From NCBI RefSeq assembly GCF_002843305.1, contig NZ_PGSG01000012.1:1-32179 (forward strand): a DNA stretch of 32,179 nt, written 5' to 3'. Position 1 is the stretch's first letter. Every line of letters begins with the position of its first letter. The notes beneath the pieces are model-generated. The model did no database searches. It worked only from the letters and a program-made list of their open reading frames with translations, and was not told the origin of the DNA. The translations under genes were made by a program, and so were the position numbers. Source of the stretch: Streptomyces barkulensis. GTDB taxonomy: Bacteria; Actinomycetota; Actinomycetes; Streptomycetales; Streptomycetaceae. Below, one piece after another: positions 7,305-17,009 of this stretch.

Positions 7305-8206
7305 CACCCGCAGGAGCGGCGCGACCGCCCCGCATCCCCCTGCTCGCCCGGATCACCACCCCGGACGGTGCCCGACTGACGGTCCGTGCCCTGTCCCGGC
7401 AGGAGCCGCAGGCCCCGGTGGTCGTGCTGCTGCCGGCCATGGGCATGTCCGCACGCAACTACACCCCGCTGGTGCGCGCACTGCACGCACAGGGGCTGAC
7501 CGTTGTCACCACCGACCTGCGCGGCCACGGGGAGAGCCTGCCCCGGCCGCGGCGCGGCGTCCGCTTCGGCTACCGGGAGATCGTCGAGCAGGACATCGGG
7601 GCGGTGCTGCGGGAGGTCCGGGCGGCCTTCCCCGAGGCCCCCAGGCTTCTGCTGGGACACAGCCTGGGCGGTCAACTGGGGCTGGTGCACTGCGGCGTGT
7701 TCCAGCCGCCGGTCGCCGGGATGGTGCTGGTGGCGTCGGGATCGGCCTGGTATCGGTGCTTCGGCCCGCTCGAGGGCGTACGGCGGCTGTTGCTCGGCCA
7801 GCTGTACGCGGTGGGCGCGACGGTGCTCGGCCACTGGCCGGGCGAGCGGCTGGGCTTCGCCGGCCGGGAGTCCGCGCGGCTGATCCGCGACTGGGCCCGG
7901 CAGGTGCGCACCGGCCGCTACAGGATCCGGGGCGGCTGCGCCGACTACGAGCGGATGCTGCGCACCGTACGGATGCCGGTGCTGGCGGTGGACGTCGAGG
8001 GAGACGATCTAGCGCCGCCCCGTGCGGTCGACCACCTCTGCGCCAAGACGCCGCACGCGGATGTCGTGCGCTGGAGCCTCACCCGCGCCGGCGCGTCCGG
8101 AAAGCCACTGGGTCATTTCCGCTGGATCCGCCACCACACCGGACTGGTCGAGAGGATCGCCGCATGGGCCTTCCAGGTGGCCGACGCCGACGCCGCATGC
8201 CGGTAG
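7301..8206 (+). CDS. Alpha/beta-hydrolase
   Basis: The 301-residue product has the alpha/beta-hydrolase fold. The nucleophile elbow is GHSLGG with S121, the likely acid is D235 or D236 (VEGDDLAPP), and the likely base is H272 (PLGHFRWIRHH). LRGHGES is the usual oxyanion-side strand of this family. It overlaps KAS III by ATGA and the PPTase gene by 10 bp. Release of the finished chain from the ACP, or hydrolysis of an intermediate ester or lactone, would fit; the sequence alone does not choose between thioesterase, esterase and lipase activity. No signal peptide is evident, so it is probably cytoplasmic. Confidence 0.85.
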   Translation: MTPAGAARPPRIPLLARITTPDGARLTVRALSRQEPQAPVVVLLPAMGMSARNYTPLVRALHAQGLTVVTTDLRGHGESLPRPRRGVRFGYREIVEQDIGAVLREVRAAFPEAPRLLLGHSLGGQLGLVHCGVFQPPVAGMVLVASGSAWYRCFGPLEGVRRLLLGQLYAVGATVLGHWPGERLGFAGRESARLIRDWARQVRTGRYRIRGGCADYERMLRTVRMPVLAVDVEGDDLAPPRAVDHLCAKTPHADVVRWSLTRAGASGKPLGHFRWIRHHTGLVERIAAWAFQVADADAACR

Positions 8207-8967
8207 AACCGCCGACGAGCCCGGGGCCGGCGCGCCGCACCGCCGCGTCGGGCGCGGGTACGGGCACGGGTTCGCCGATGCTGTCCGGGCTGCTGCCGCC
8301 GTGGGCGGGATGCGCCGAAGCGCGCGGGGAGGAGTCCGTGGTCCTCTTCCCGGAAGAGGCGGACGTCGTCGCCCGTGCCCGTGCCGGGCGCCGGCGGGAG
8401 TTCGGCACCGCCCGGCTGTGCGCCCGGCGTGCGCTGGGCGCCCTGGGGCTCCCCGCCTCCCCGTTGCCGCGCGGCCCGCGGGGCGCGCCCGTCTGGCCGG
8501 AGGGGGTGGTGGGGAGCATCACCCACTGCGACGGCTACCGGGCGGCGGCGGTGGCCCGTGCCCGGGACGCGGTGGCCCTGGGCGTGGACGCCGAGCCCGA
8601 CGCGCCCCTGTCCGCCCGGGCACTGGAGGCAGTGGCGTCCGGCGAAGAACGGCGACGTCTGGTGGAACACCGGCGGTGCCGCCCGGACGTCTCCTGGGAT
8701 CGCCTGCTGTTCAGTGCCAAGGAGTCCGTCTACAAGGTGTGGTCCCCGCTGGCCGGCCGCTGGCTGGGCTTCGAGGACGCCGAGGTGACGTTCGAGCCGC
8801 CCGGTGAGGGACCCCGGGGCACTTTCCACGCCACGATCCCGGCGGCTCCCACCGGGATCCCCCTGCCGCGCCGGCTGCGCGGACACTGGCTGTCCCGCGA
8901 CGGGCTGCTGGTCACCGCGATCGCCGTGTGCCCCCCGCCCCCCGACCGCATGGAGAGGACACCATGA
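8197..8967 (+). CDS. 4'-phosphopantetheinyl transferase (Sfp/EntD type)
   Basis: The enzyme transfers phosphopantetheine from CoA to the carrier-protein serine. Visible motifs are GSITHCDGYRAAAVA, LGVDAEPD with the metal-binding acidic residues, and FSAKESVYKVW, the family signature. From the ATG at 8197 the product is 256 residues, translationally coupled to the hydrolase stop. A second ATG at 8278 gives 229 residues and matches the usual family N-terminus (MLSGLLPPWAGC) better, so the first 27 residues, rich in Pro, Gly and Thr, may not be translated. The stop overlaps the next start (ATGA). Its likely substrate is the ACP of this operon, which makes the cluster self-sufficient for carrier activation. 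Confidence 0.9.
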   Translation: MPVEPPTSPGPARRTAASGAGTGTGSPMLSGLLPPWAGCAEARGEESVVLFPEEADVVARARAGRRREFGTARLCARRALGALGLPASPLPRGPRGAPVWPEGVVGSITHCDGYRAAAVARARDAVALGVDAEPDAPLSARALEAVASGEERRRLVEHRRCRPDVSWDRLLFSAKESVYKVWSPLAGRWLGFEDAEVTFEPPGEGPRGTFHATIPAAPTGIPLPRRLRGHWLSRDGLLVTAIAVCPPPPDRMERTP

Positions 8968-9389
8968 CCGCCGCGGACACCGTCGCCGCCGAGAACACCG
9001 ATGACATCAACGCGCTGATCGGCAAGGAGTTCCCCTGGCTCGCCTCCGACCACGTGGTCGCAGCGGTGACCGAGGGCCAACTTGTCATGGAGGCCCGGTC
9101 GGAGTCCCTGGAGCGGGGTCCGGCCGAGGGCACCGTGTCCGGCCCGGCCCAGTTCCGCATGGCCGACCTGGCCGGCTACCTGCTGATCAAACACCGTTCC
9201 GGAGCGGACTGTTCGGTACGGCTGCGCACCGTGAGTCTGAGCTGCCTGGACGCACCGGCCCCCGGCGTTCTCACGGCACGGGCGACCATGCTCCGCCACA
9301 GCAAGCGCAATGCCGAGGTGCGGGTCGACATCTGCGACGCGCGGGACAACAGGATCTGCGCCGCCTCCCTCCTGTACTCCGTCCGATGA
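8964..9389 (+). CDS. PaaI-type hotdog-fold thioesterase-like protein
   Basis: The 141-residue product has the single hotdog layout of small acyl-CoA thioesterases. GTVSGPAQFRMADLAGYLLI corresponds to the central helix, and the last strands (ARATMLRHSKRNAEVRVDICD, then NRICAASLLYSV) end in the typical way. The usual HGG at the active-site turn reads SGP, as in one subgroup of this family, so its chemistry may be thioester hydrolysis, editing, or a dehydratase-like step. The ATG at 8964 is chosen because it overlaps the PPTase stop. It sits just before the acyl ligase, which suggests control of an acyl-CoA or acyl-ACP intermediate. Confidence 0.75.
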   Translation: MTAADTVAAENTDDINALIGKEFPWLASDHVVAAVTEGQLVMEARSESLERGPAEGTVSGPAQFRMADLAGYLLIKHRSGADCSVRLRTVSLSCLDAPAPGVLTARATMLRHSKRNAEVRVDICDARDNRICAASLLYSVR

Positions 9390-9406
9390 TCTCGAGGAGA
9401 ACTGTC

Positions 9407-10912
9407 ATGGGCATCACGCCAGAGGAAATGCGGAGCCCGTCCGAACTCCTGTCCCGCACGGCCCTGCAACATGCGAGCCGGGCAGCCGTCCGGCTCGACG
9501 GACAGGAGCTGACCTTCGCCGAGCTCGACGACCTCAGCTCCCGCACCGCCGCGTACCTGCGCTCCCGGAATGTCACCGCGGGCGACCGAGTGGCCCTGTT
9601 CTTTCCCAACGTCCCGCTCTTCGCAGCCCTCTACTACGGCATCCTGCGTGCGGGCGCAGTCGTCGTGCCCATGAACCCCATGCTCAAGTCCCGGGAGGTG
9701 GCGCACTGTCTGGCGGACGCCGGTGCTGCCCTGCTGCTCACCTGGCACGAAGGCGCCGACGAGGCGGCGAAGGGAGCCCGTTCGGTGGGCACCCGGCATA
9801 TCGCGGTGGAGCCGGCCGCGTTCGCCGAGACCCTGCGACAACACCGGCCCGGGGACTTCACCCGGGAGAGGTCGGCCTCCGACACGGCCGTCGTCCTCTA
9901 CACCTCGGGCACCACCGGCAAGCCCAAGGGGGCCGAGCTCACCGGCGCCAACATCCTGCACAACGTCGCCGCGGCGGTGGACGTGCTGCGGCTGGGCCCC
10001 GAGGACGTGACGTTCGGCGGCCTGCCGCTCTTCCACTCCTTCGGGCAGGTGATGGGGCTCAACTGCGCGGTGGCGGTGGGCGCGTGCCTCACCCTGATGC
10101 CCCGCTTCGAAGCAGCCCGCGCCCTCTCGCTGATCGAGCGCGACAAGGTCACCGTCCTCCTCGGCGTGCCGACGATGTACACCCTTCTGCTCGGCGCGGC
10201 GGACCACGGCCGCCACGACGTGTCCTCGCTGCGCGTCTGCGTCTGCGGCGGCTCCCCGCTGCCGGTCGAGGTGCTGCGCGGCTTCGAGGACCTCTTCGGA
10301 TGCGCGGTCCTCGAGGGTTACGGACTGTCCGAGTCCTCTCCGTTGGCCTGCATCAACCGCATCGACCGGAGGCGCGTCGCCGGCACCGTGGGTGTTCCCG
10401 TCGACGGTGTCGAGATGCGGGTCGTGGACGAGGAGGGCAAGGAGGTGCCCGTCGGAGAGGTCGGCGAGATAGTGATGCGCGGCCACAACGTCATGAAGGG
10501 CTACTGGCGCCGCCCGGAGGCCACCGCCGAGACGGTCAAGGACGGCTGGCTGCACACCGGGGACCTCGGAACCCGGGACGCCACCGGCGACTTCCGCATC
10601 GTGGACCGGCTCAAGGACGTCATCATCAGGGGCGGCTTCAACGTCTACCCCCGGGAGGTCGAAGACGTCCTGTACCGGCATCCGGCCGTCCTGGAAGCCG
10701 CGGTGGTGGGAATCGCGCACCCCACCCACGGAGAGGAGGTCGCCGCCACCGTCGTCCTCAAACCGGGTGCCGAGACGACCCCCGGACAACTGCGTGACTT
10801 CGTTCGCGAGCAGGTGGCGAGCTACAAGTACCCGCGTGTCGTCCGGATCGCCGCGTCCCTGCCCAAGGGGCCGACCGGGAAGATCCTCAAGCGGGAGATC
10901 ACCGTCTCCTGA
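9407..10912 (+). CDS. Acyl-CoA/acyl-ACP ligase (class I adenylate-forming enzyme)
   Basis: The 501-residue product activates a carboxylic acid with ATP and passes it to CoA or a carrier protein. Motifs in order: VVLYTSGTTGKPKGAE (phosphate-binding A3), GGLPLFHSFGQ, GYGLSESSP (A5), DGWLHTGDLGTRD (A7), RLKDVIIRGGFNVYPREVE (A8 hinge) and PKGPTGKILKRE with the catalytic Lys (A10). Length and motifs resemble medium- or long-chain fatty acyl ligases. GAGGAGA just upstream favours the ATG at 9407; the ATG at 9386 overlapping the previous stop would add seven residues. It closes the operon and may supply the KAS III starter or load a free acid onto the ACP. Confidence 0.92.
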   Translation: MGITPEEMRSPSELLSRTALQHASRAAVRLDGQELTFAELDDLSSRTAAYLRSRNVTAGDRVALFFPNVPLFAALYYGILRAGAVVVPMNPMLKSREVAHCLADAGAALLLTWHEGADEAAKGARSVGTRHIAVEPAAFAETLRQHRPGDFTRERSASDTAVVLYTSGTTGKPKGAELTGANILHNVAAAVDVLRLGPEDVTFGGLPLFHSFGQVMGLNCAVAVGACLTLMPRFEAARALSLIERDKVTVLLGVPTMYTLLLGAADHGRHDVSSLRVCVCGGSPLPVEVLRGFEDLFGCAVLEGYGLSESSPLACINRIDRRRVAGTVGVPVDGVEMRVVDEEGKEVPVGEVGEIVMRGHNVMKGYWRRPEATAETVKDGWLHTGDLGTRDATGDFRIVDRLKDVIIRGGFNVYPREVEDVLYRHPAVLEAAVVGIAHPTHGEEVAATVVLKPGAETTPGQLRDFVREQVASYKYPRVVRIAASLPKGPTGKILKREITVS

Positions 10913-10961
10913 CACATGGCGGCGGCGTCCGGTGGTGTGGTGGGTACGCGCGTACGGCCCT

Positions 10962-10980
10962 GCCCCGCAGGTCCCGGGGC
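10962..10980. terminator. Candidate hairpin between convergent operons
   Basis: GCCCCG (10962-10967) pairs with CGGGGC (10975-10980) across a 7-nt loop, just after a 12-bp palindrome GTACGCGCGTAC at 10944-10955. There is no T tract. It lies between the ligase gene and the convergent LacI gene and could serve either strand. Confidence 0.35.
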
Positions 10981-11042
10981 GGGCGCCGCCTTCCGCCTGC
11001 TCGCCGCGGAGCCGGGGCGGAGCCGAACACCTTGGGCACCCG

Positions 11043-12056
11043 TCAGGCGCTGGCGCGGACGATCAGCCGGGTGGGCAGGATCAGGGGAGTGGGGTCCTGT
11101 CCGTTGACGAGGGCGACGAGCATGTGCGCCATCTTCCGCCCGAGGGCCTGTACGGGCTGGTGGACGGTGGTGAGCGGCGGGTCGGCGACCCGGGCGACGG
11201 TCAGGTCGTCGAAACCCACCACGGCGACGTCGTCGGGTACCGTCCGCCCGGCCTCGCGCAGCGTGCGCAGCGCTCCCGCACCCATGTTGTCGTTGGCGGC
11301 GAACACCCCGTCCACCTCGGGACGGTTCGCCAGCAGCGCGGCCATGGCGGCGGCGCCGCTGGGTTCGGTGAAGTCCCCCTCCTGCGGCGGGAGAGGGTCG
11401 AGGCCGGCCGCCAGCATGGCGTCCCGGTAGCCGCGGTACCGGGCGCGTCCGACCCCGGTGTCCAGCCGCCCGCAGATCGCGGCCACATGTGTCCGGCCGC
11501 GCGAGACCAGATACTCGGTCGCCTCGCGGGCCCCGCCGACGTTGTCGGCGTCCACGTACCACCGGGGAGCCGGGCCGACCGGCCGCCCTCCGAAGACGAC
11601 CGGCATCGCCGTCTCCTCGGCCGTACGGATCAGTGGATCGTTCTCGCGCAGCGCCATCAGCATCACGCCGTCGGCGCCCCTGGAGCGAAGCAGTTCCTCC
11701 ACCCGCCTGCGGCCCCGGTCGGAAGCGGCCAGACACAGCATCAGATGCAGGTCGGCCTCCTCCAGAGCGCCTGACGCCCCCACGATCACCTGGGCGAAGA
11801 ACGGATCCGCGAAGATCGACGGATCCTCTCCCGAGACGACCAGGGCGGCCACCCCCGTCCGGCGGGTGGCCAGCGCCCGGGCGGTCGTGTCGGGCACGTA
11901 ACCGAGTCGCCGGACGGCCCGCTCGACCGCCTCGCGTTTGGCGCGGCTGACATGCGGGGCGTTGTTGAGGGCGCGGGAGGCCACGGAACGGGACACACCC
12001 GCGAGTTCGGCCACCTCGTCGAGCGTCGACCGCCGACGCGCCACATCCTCTGCCAT
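11043..12056 (-). CDS. LacI/GalR-family repressor, CebR/CelR type
   Basis: The 337-residue product is a sugar-responsive DNA-binding repressor. Its N-terminal helix-turn-helix and hinge are clear (TLDEVAELAGVSRSVASRAL, then GYVPDTTARAL), followed by the periplasmic-binding-like effector domain with DGVMLMALRENDPLI, VFAANDNMGAGALRTL and VAVVGFDDLTVARVADPPLTTV. It is divergent from the GH6 cellulase gene. The spacer holds three 14-16 bp palindromes, one of which is exactly the known CebR/CelR operator. The simplest reading is that it represses the cellulase, and perhaps itself, until cello-oligosaccharides bind. The assignment to the CebR/CelR branch rests on operator and neighbour. GGGAGAGG lies before the start codon. 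Confidence 0.88.
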   Translation of the reverse strand: MAEDVARRRSTLDEVAELAGVSRSVASRALNNAPHVSRAKREAVERAVRRLGYVPDTTARALATRRTGVAALVVSGEDPSIFADPFFAQVIVGASGALEEADLHLMLCLAASDRGRRRVEELLRSRGADGVMLMALRENDPLIRTAEETAMPVVFGGRPVGPAPRWYVDADNVGGAREATEYLVSRGRTHVAAICGRLDTGVGRARYRGYRDAMLAAGLDPLPPQEGDFTEPSGAAAMAALLANRPEVDGVFAANDNMGAGALRTLREAGRTVPDDVAVVGFDDLTVARVADPPLTTVHQPVQALGRKMAHMLVALVNGQDPTPLILPTRLIVRASA

Positions 12057-12171
12057 GACCCCCGAGCCTCTCCCTGCCGACCGGACGGAAGCGTCTCACC
12101 CCCGCCCGCCCGCCTGCCACCCGCCCGGTGGACGAGGAGGACGGAGAAGGGGGAGGGGCCCGGCCGCGGGA

Positions 12172-12187
12172 CTGGAAGCGCTTCCAG
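12172..12187. promoter_or_regulatory. CebR/CelR-like operator 1
   Basis: CTGGAAGCGCTTCCAG is a perfect 16-bp palindrome with the GCGC core of LacI-family operators. It lies between the repressor gene and the cellulase promoter, about 116 bp from the repressor start, and could serve autoregulation. Confidence 0.7.
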
Positions 12188-12235
12188 AAAAACCGTATGC
12201 CTCCGCCGTGCCATCGGCGGTGATTTCCCGAGTAC

Positions 12236-12264
12236 TTGACAGTCCAACGGAAGCAACCACACGA
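12236..12264 (+). promoter_or_regulatory. Candidate promoter of the GH6 gene
   Basis: TTGACA at 12236-12241 is a perfect -35 box. CACGAT at 12259-12264, 17 bp further on, is a weaker -10. Operators 2 and 3 start about 27 bp downstream, near or just after the expected start site, a good place for repression. Confidence 0.5.
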
Positions 12265-12291
12265 TACCTGTCACGACGAAGACTCCGGGGA

Positions 12292-12307
12292 CTGGGAGCG
12301 CTTCCAG
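12292..12307. promoter_or_regulatory. CebR/CelR-like operator 2
   Basis: CTGGGAGCGCTTCCAG is a 16-bp palindrome with one mismatched pair. It directly abuts operator 3, so two repressor dimers could bind side by side. Confidence 0.75.
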
Positions 12308-12321
12308 TGGGAGCGCTCCCA
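12308..12321. promoter_or_regulatory. CebR/CelR operator 3, exact consensus
   Basis: TGGGAGCGCTCCCA is the perfect 14-bp operator known for actinomycete cellulose regulators. It lies downstream of the candidate promoter and about 150 bp before the cellulase start. Confidence 0.88.
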
Positions 12322-12469
12322 GAGGTCTCCGCCGAGTCCTTGCGCGTGTCCTCCCCGCCGGAGAGCCCGTCGCCGGCGGGGAGGCGTACCACCGCACTTC
12401 CTTCAGCGCGTCGCACACCCGGAGCGCGGGCGCGCGACGCACCCCCCACCAGGAAACCGAGGTACCGTC

Positions 12470-13435
12470 ATGCGCCGCAGTATCCGCGCCCTCACGGCAG
12501 CGCTCCTCGCCCTGCCGCTGGCACTCGCCGTCGCACCGTCCGCCCACGCCGCCGACCCGACCACCATGACCAACGGGTTCTACGTGGACCCCGACTCCAG
12601 CGCCAAGCGGTGGGTCGCCGCCAACCCCGGCGACGGCCGGGCGTCCGCGATCAACGCCTCCATCGCCAACACCCCGACGGCCCGCTGGTTCGGCTCGTGG
12701 AGCGGCACCATCGGCACCGCCACGGGCGCGTACGCGGGGGCGGCGGACCGCGCCGACAAACTGCCCCTGCTCGTCGCCTACAACATCTACAACCGCGACT
12801 ACTGCGGCGGGCACTCCGCGGGCGGAGCCTCCTCGCCGTCCGCCTATGCGAGCTGGATCGCGCAGTTCGCCGGCGGAATCGGCAACCGCCCGGCCGTCGT
12901 GATCCTGGAGCCGGACTCGCTGGGAGACTACGGCTGCATGACGCAGGCCCAGATCGACGAGCGCGAGCGCATGCTCACCGGGGCCCTCACCGAGTTCGGC
13001 CGCCAGGCCCCCAACACCTGGGTCTACCTCGACGCCGGCAACCCGGGCTGGGCGTCCCCGGCGACCATGGCCCAGCGCCTGCACGAAGCCGGCCTCCGGC
13101 AGGCCCGCGGCTTCTCGCTCAACGTCTCCAACTACTTCACCACGGCCGAGAACACCGCCTACGGCAACGCGGTCAACAGCGAACTGAGGGCCCGCTACGG
13201 CTACACCAAGCCGTTCGTCGTGGACACCAGCCGCAACGGCAACGGCTCCAACGGCCAGTGGTGCAACCCCTCGGGCCGCCGCATCGGCACCCCCACCCAG
13301 CAGGGCGGCGGCGCCGAGATGCTGCTGTGGATCAAGGTTCCGGGCGAGTCCGACGGCAACTGCGGCGTCGGAGCCGGCTCCTCGGCCGGCCAGTTCCTCC
13401 CCGAGGTCGCCTACAAGATGATCTACGGCTACTGA
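12470..13435 (+). CDS. Secreted GH6 beta-1,4-glucanase (cellulase)
   Basis: The 321-residue product is a family 6 glycoside hydrolase that cleaves cellulose with inversion. A signal peptide (MRRSIRALTAALLALPLALAVA, cut after SAHA at residue 27) sends it outside the cell. GH6 landmarks are D110 (YNRDYCGGHSAGG), D149 in the signature VVILEPDSLG (general acid) and D295 in KVPGESDG (candidate base). The enzyme is a bare catalytic domain with no CBM, and its size resembles compact endoglucanases more than processive GH6 enzymes. The ATG at 12470 is the only start that gives a signal peptide; an upstream in-frame extension has no such feature. The operators upstream indicate cellobiose-dependent control. 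Confidence 0.93.
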   Translation: MRRSIRALTAALLALPLALAVAPSAHAADPTTMTNGFYVDPDSSAKRWVAANPGDGRASAINASIANTPTARWFGSWSGTIGTATGAYAGAADRADKLPLLVAYNIYNRDYCGGHSAGGASSPSAYASWIAQFAGGIGNRPAVVILEPDSLGDYGCMTQAQIDERERMLTGALTEFGRQAPNTWVYLDAGNPGWASPATMAQRLHEAGLRQARGFSLNVSNYFTTAENTAYGNAVNSELRARYGYTKPFVVDTSRNGNGSNGQWCNPSGRRIGTPTQQGGGAEMLLWIKVPGESDGNCGVGAGSSAGQFLPEVAYKMIYGY

Positions 13436-13483
13436 TCACCGAACTCCGCGCCCCCGGCCCAGGAGGAACCTCGCACGCCTTGA

Positions 13484-15241
<1,758 letters not shown>

Positions 15242-15340
15242 CCGGTCGGGGGTCGTTCGCCGGCGGCTCGCCGGGTCGGGAGGAGCCGACGGGGCGGGTG
15301 GGGCGAGTGGACCCCACGGCCGGGCCCGTGCTCCGGTTCT

Positions 15341-15382
15341 CGGCTCACCGCGGACGCGGTGTCCGGCGTCCGCGGTGAGCCG
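15341..15382 (+). terminator. Strong terminator after the xylanase gene
   Basis: A perfect 17-bp stem (15341-15357 with 15366-15382, beginning CGGCTCACCGCGG) closes an 8-nt loop. It is palindromic and could work on both strands. The following 290 bp up to the thioesterase gene show no convincing gene. Confidence 0.85.
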
Positions 15383-15674
15383 CTCCTGCCATCGTGGAGC
15401 CCCCATGAGCTCCAGGCCTGACGGACTCGTCATGCCGGGGCAGACGGCGTTCCGGACGCCCAGGGAGGCTTCCGGGCCCCGCGGCTGTCCGTCAGGGGCG
15501 GCCATCCGCCGCGAACGGGCCGTCTCCCCTGAGCCACCGCCGGCGGCGCGGTGCGGAATACGGCCATGGAACCTTCAGGGATTGACCAGCTGCTCCGGGA
15601 ACGCAGGCAGAACCGGGACCGGGCAGGCGCCGGCGAGCTGTTCGCGGACGCTGTCGTCGTGGAGCGGCCGGTGT

Positions 15675-16493
15675 TCACCGGCGTTGACCGACCAGCAGCG
15701 TCTGCACCACACGACCGCAGTCGCCGGCCGTGTCGTCCAGGCGTCCCACGGCCAGCCCGGATCCGCGCGGGCTGGCGTCCGTGGCCGACCGCAGGCACAG
15801 CCACTCGCCCACCGGGTCGCGGTGCAGGGCGAGCGTGACATCGGTGTTGATGACGAGCCGGCGGTGGTGGTCCAGCTCGAAGGCGACCGCCCAGCTGCTG
15901 TCCGCCACGGTCAGCGCACGGGTGAGCGGCGTGTCCTCGCCCCCGGCCAGCAGCGGGATGAGCTGACGCGCCCAGGCCGTGCCGGGCCCCTGGGTGTCGA
16001 ATCCCGTGCCCGGCTCGAAGCGCCACTCCATGGCGGCGACGTAGCCCGCCAGGTGCGCGCCGGCCATGGTGGGCTCCGGCTGGGCCCCGGGCAGGGACGG
16101 CGCGGGGGGCGACGAGCGCAGGGACGGCGTGTCCGGCGGGCTGGCGGCCATCCGCCACGCACGGGCCAGCATCACCGTCTCCCCGCCCGAGTGGATCTCC
16201 CCTTCCAGCAACTCCGCATGACGGCCCGAGCGCACGGTCCGGACGCTGACGTGGAGGTCGGCGACGGGCACCGGCCGCGGCAGTTCCACCGTCACCCGGG
16301 CGATCCGGAAGCCCGGCCGCGGCTCGTGCCGTTCCATCGCCCTTCCCAGCAGGGCCGAGGGCGGCCCGCCGTGCTGCCACTCGGGGCTCCAGGGCCCCGC
16401 GGTGGCCGGGCCGCTCGCATAGCGGCCGTGTCCCAGATCGCGGTAGAAGGCCTCCGGCAGGACGGCCGGAGCGGAGGGGTCCGCGGTGTTCAC
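15675..16493 (-). CDS. TesB-like acyl-CoA thioesterase family protein
   Basis: The 272-residue product looks like a double-hotdog thioesterase of the 4HBT_3/TesB-like group. The first half carries WSPEWQHGGPPSALLGRAMERH and the strands RIARVTVELPRPVPVADL. The second half has a matching hotdog ending NTDVTLALHRDPVGEWLCLRSATDASPRGSGLAVGRL split over its final strands. A Pro-rich linker (SSPPAPSLPGAQPEP) joins the halves. It is likely a cytoplasmic enzyme hydrolysing acyl-CoA; the substrate is unknown. It stands alone on the minus strand next to the remnant of an AraC-type regulator. Confidence 0.75.
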   Translation of the reverse strand: MNTADPSAPAVLPEAFYRDLGHGRYASGPATAGPWSPEWQHGGPPSALLGRAMERHEPRPGFRIARVTVELPRPVPVADLHVSVRTVRSGRHAELLEGEIHSGGETVMLARAWRMAASPPDTPSLRSSPPAPSLPGAQPEPTMAGAHLAGYVAAMEWRFEPGTGFDTQGPGTAWARQLIPLLAGGEDTPLTRALTVADSSWAVAFELDHHRRLVINTDVTLALHRDPVGEWLCLRSATDASPRGSGLAVGRLDDTAGDCGRVVQTLLVGQRR

Positions 16494-16604
16494 AGGGTGT
16501 GCTCCTCATCGACGACGGACTCGGGCGTGGTGCCGGCCGTGATCCGGCCGGTCTGATCTGGTCGACGCCCGCGGTGTCCCGGCCCGGTTTCCAGGCCGCG
16601 GGCC

Positions 16605-16990
16605 TCACTGCCTCGGGGCGACGGGGATGTCCGCCGGCCCGACTCCTCCGCCCTCTCCCCGGGGGCTGAACCAGTTCCGGTAGGACTCAGGCGCAACCCC
16701 CACCGTGCGGCCGAGGCACCGGTGCAGCGTCGCGGCCGTGCCCATGCCGGTGCAGACGCCGAGAATCCCACGTGCCGCCGGCCTGCCCAAGTCGCCCACG
16801 GCCGGGGGTTGCCCGCCCGACATGGGCCGTTACTGCGGAATTCCGGAACCAAACCCCCTGGCCAGCGGTGATGATCCGGCAGTGGTCCGGCCGGTCGGCG
16901 ACACCGCCCTCGTGTGGCAAGGGTGATGTCGCGAATCCGCCGGCTTTCGGCGCCCGGAGCCTGCTGAACTGATCGCGCGACGACAGGCCC
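16605..16990 (-). pseudogene. Decayed AraC/GlxA-family transcriptional regulator
   Basis: Two minus-strand frames carry pieces of one regulator type. The frame ending at 16605 reads GMGTAATLHRCLGRTVGVAPESYRNWF, which is the second helix-turn-helix of AraC proteins. A different frame further upstream reads ATSPLPHEGGVADR, resembling the PPHREGGQAQF segment that precedes the AraC domain in GlxA-type regulators. The pieces are frameshifted and too close together, so roughly half of the DNA-binding domain and the whole N-terminal domain are missing. It is divergent from the MFS gene, the usual position for such a regulator. The identification rests on short motifs. Confidence 0.55.
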
Positions 16991-17009
16991 TTCACAGGGC
17001 GGAACCCCC

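Noticed and set aside
2002..10912. Naming the cluster an isonitrile or epoxy-isonitrile pathway
   Set aside because: No isonitrile synthase or Fe/2-oxoglutarate isonitrile-forming enzyme is encoded in the window; the idea rests only on the fatty-acid and oxygenase context.
15575..15841. Minus-strand frame ending HDDSVREQLAGACPVPVLPAF as a possible gene end
   Set aside because: It overlaps the thioesterase C-terminus in another frame, has no start signal and no recognisable motif.
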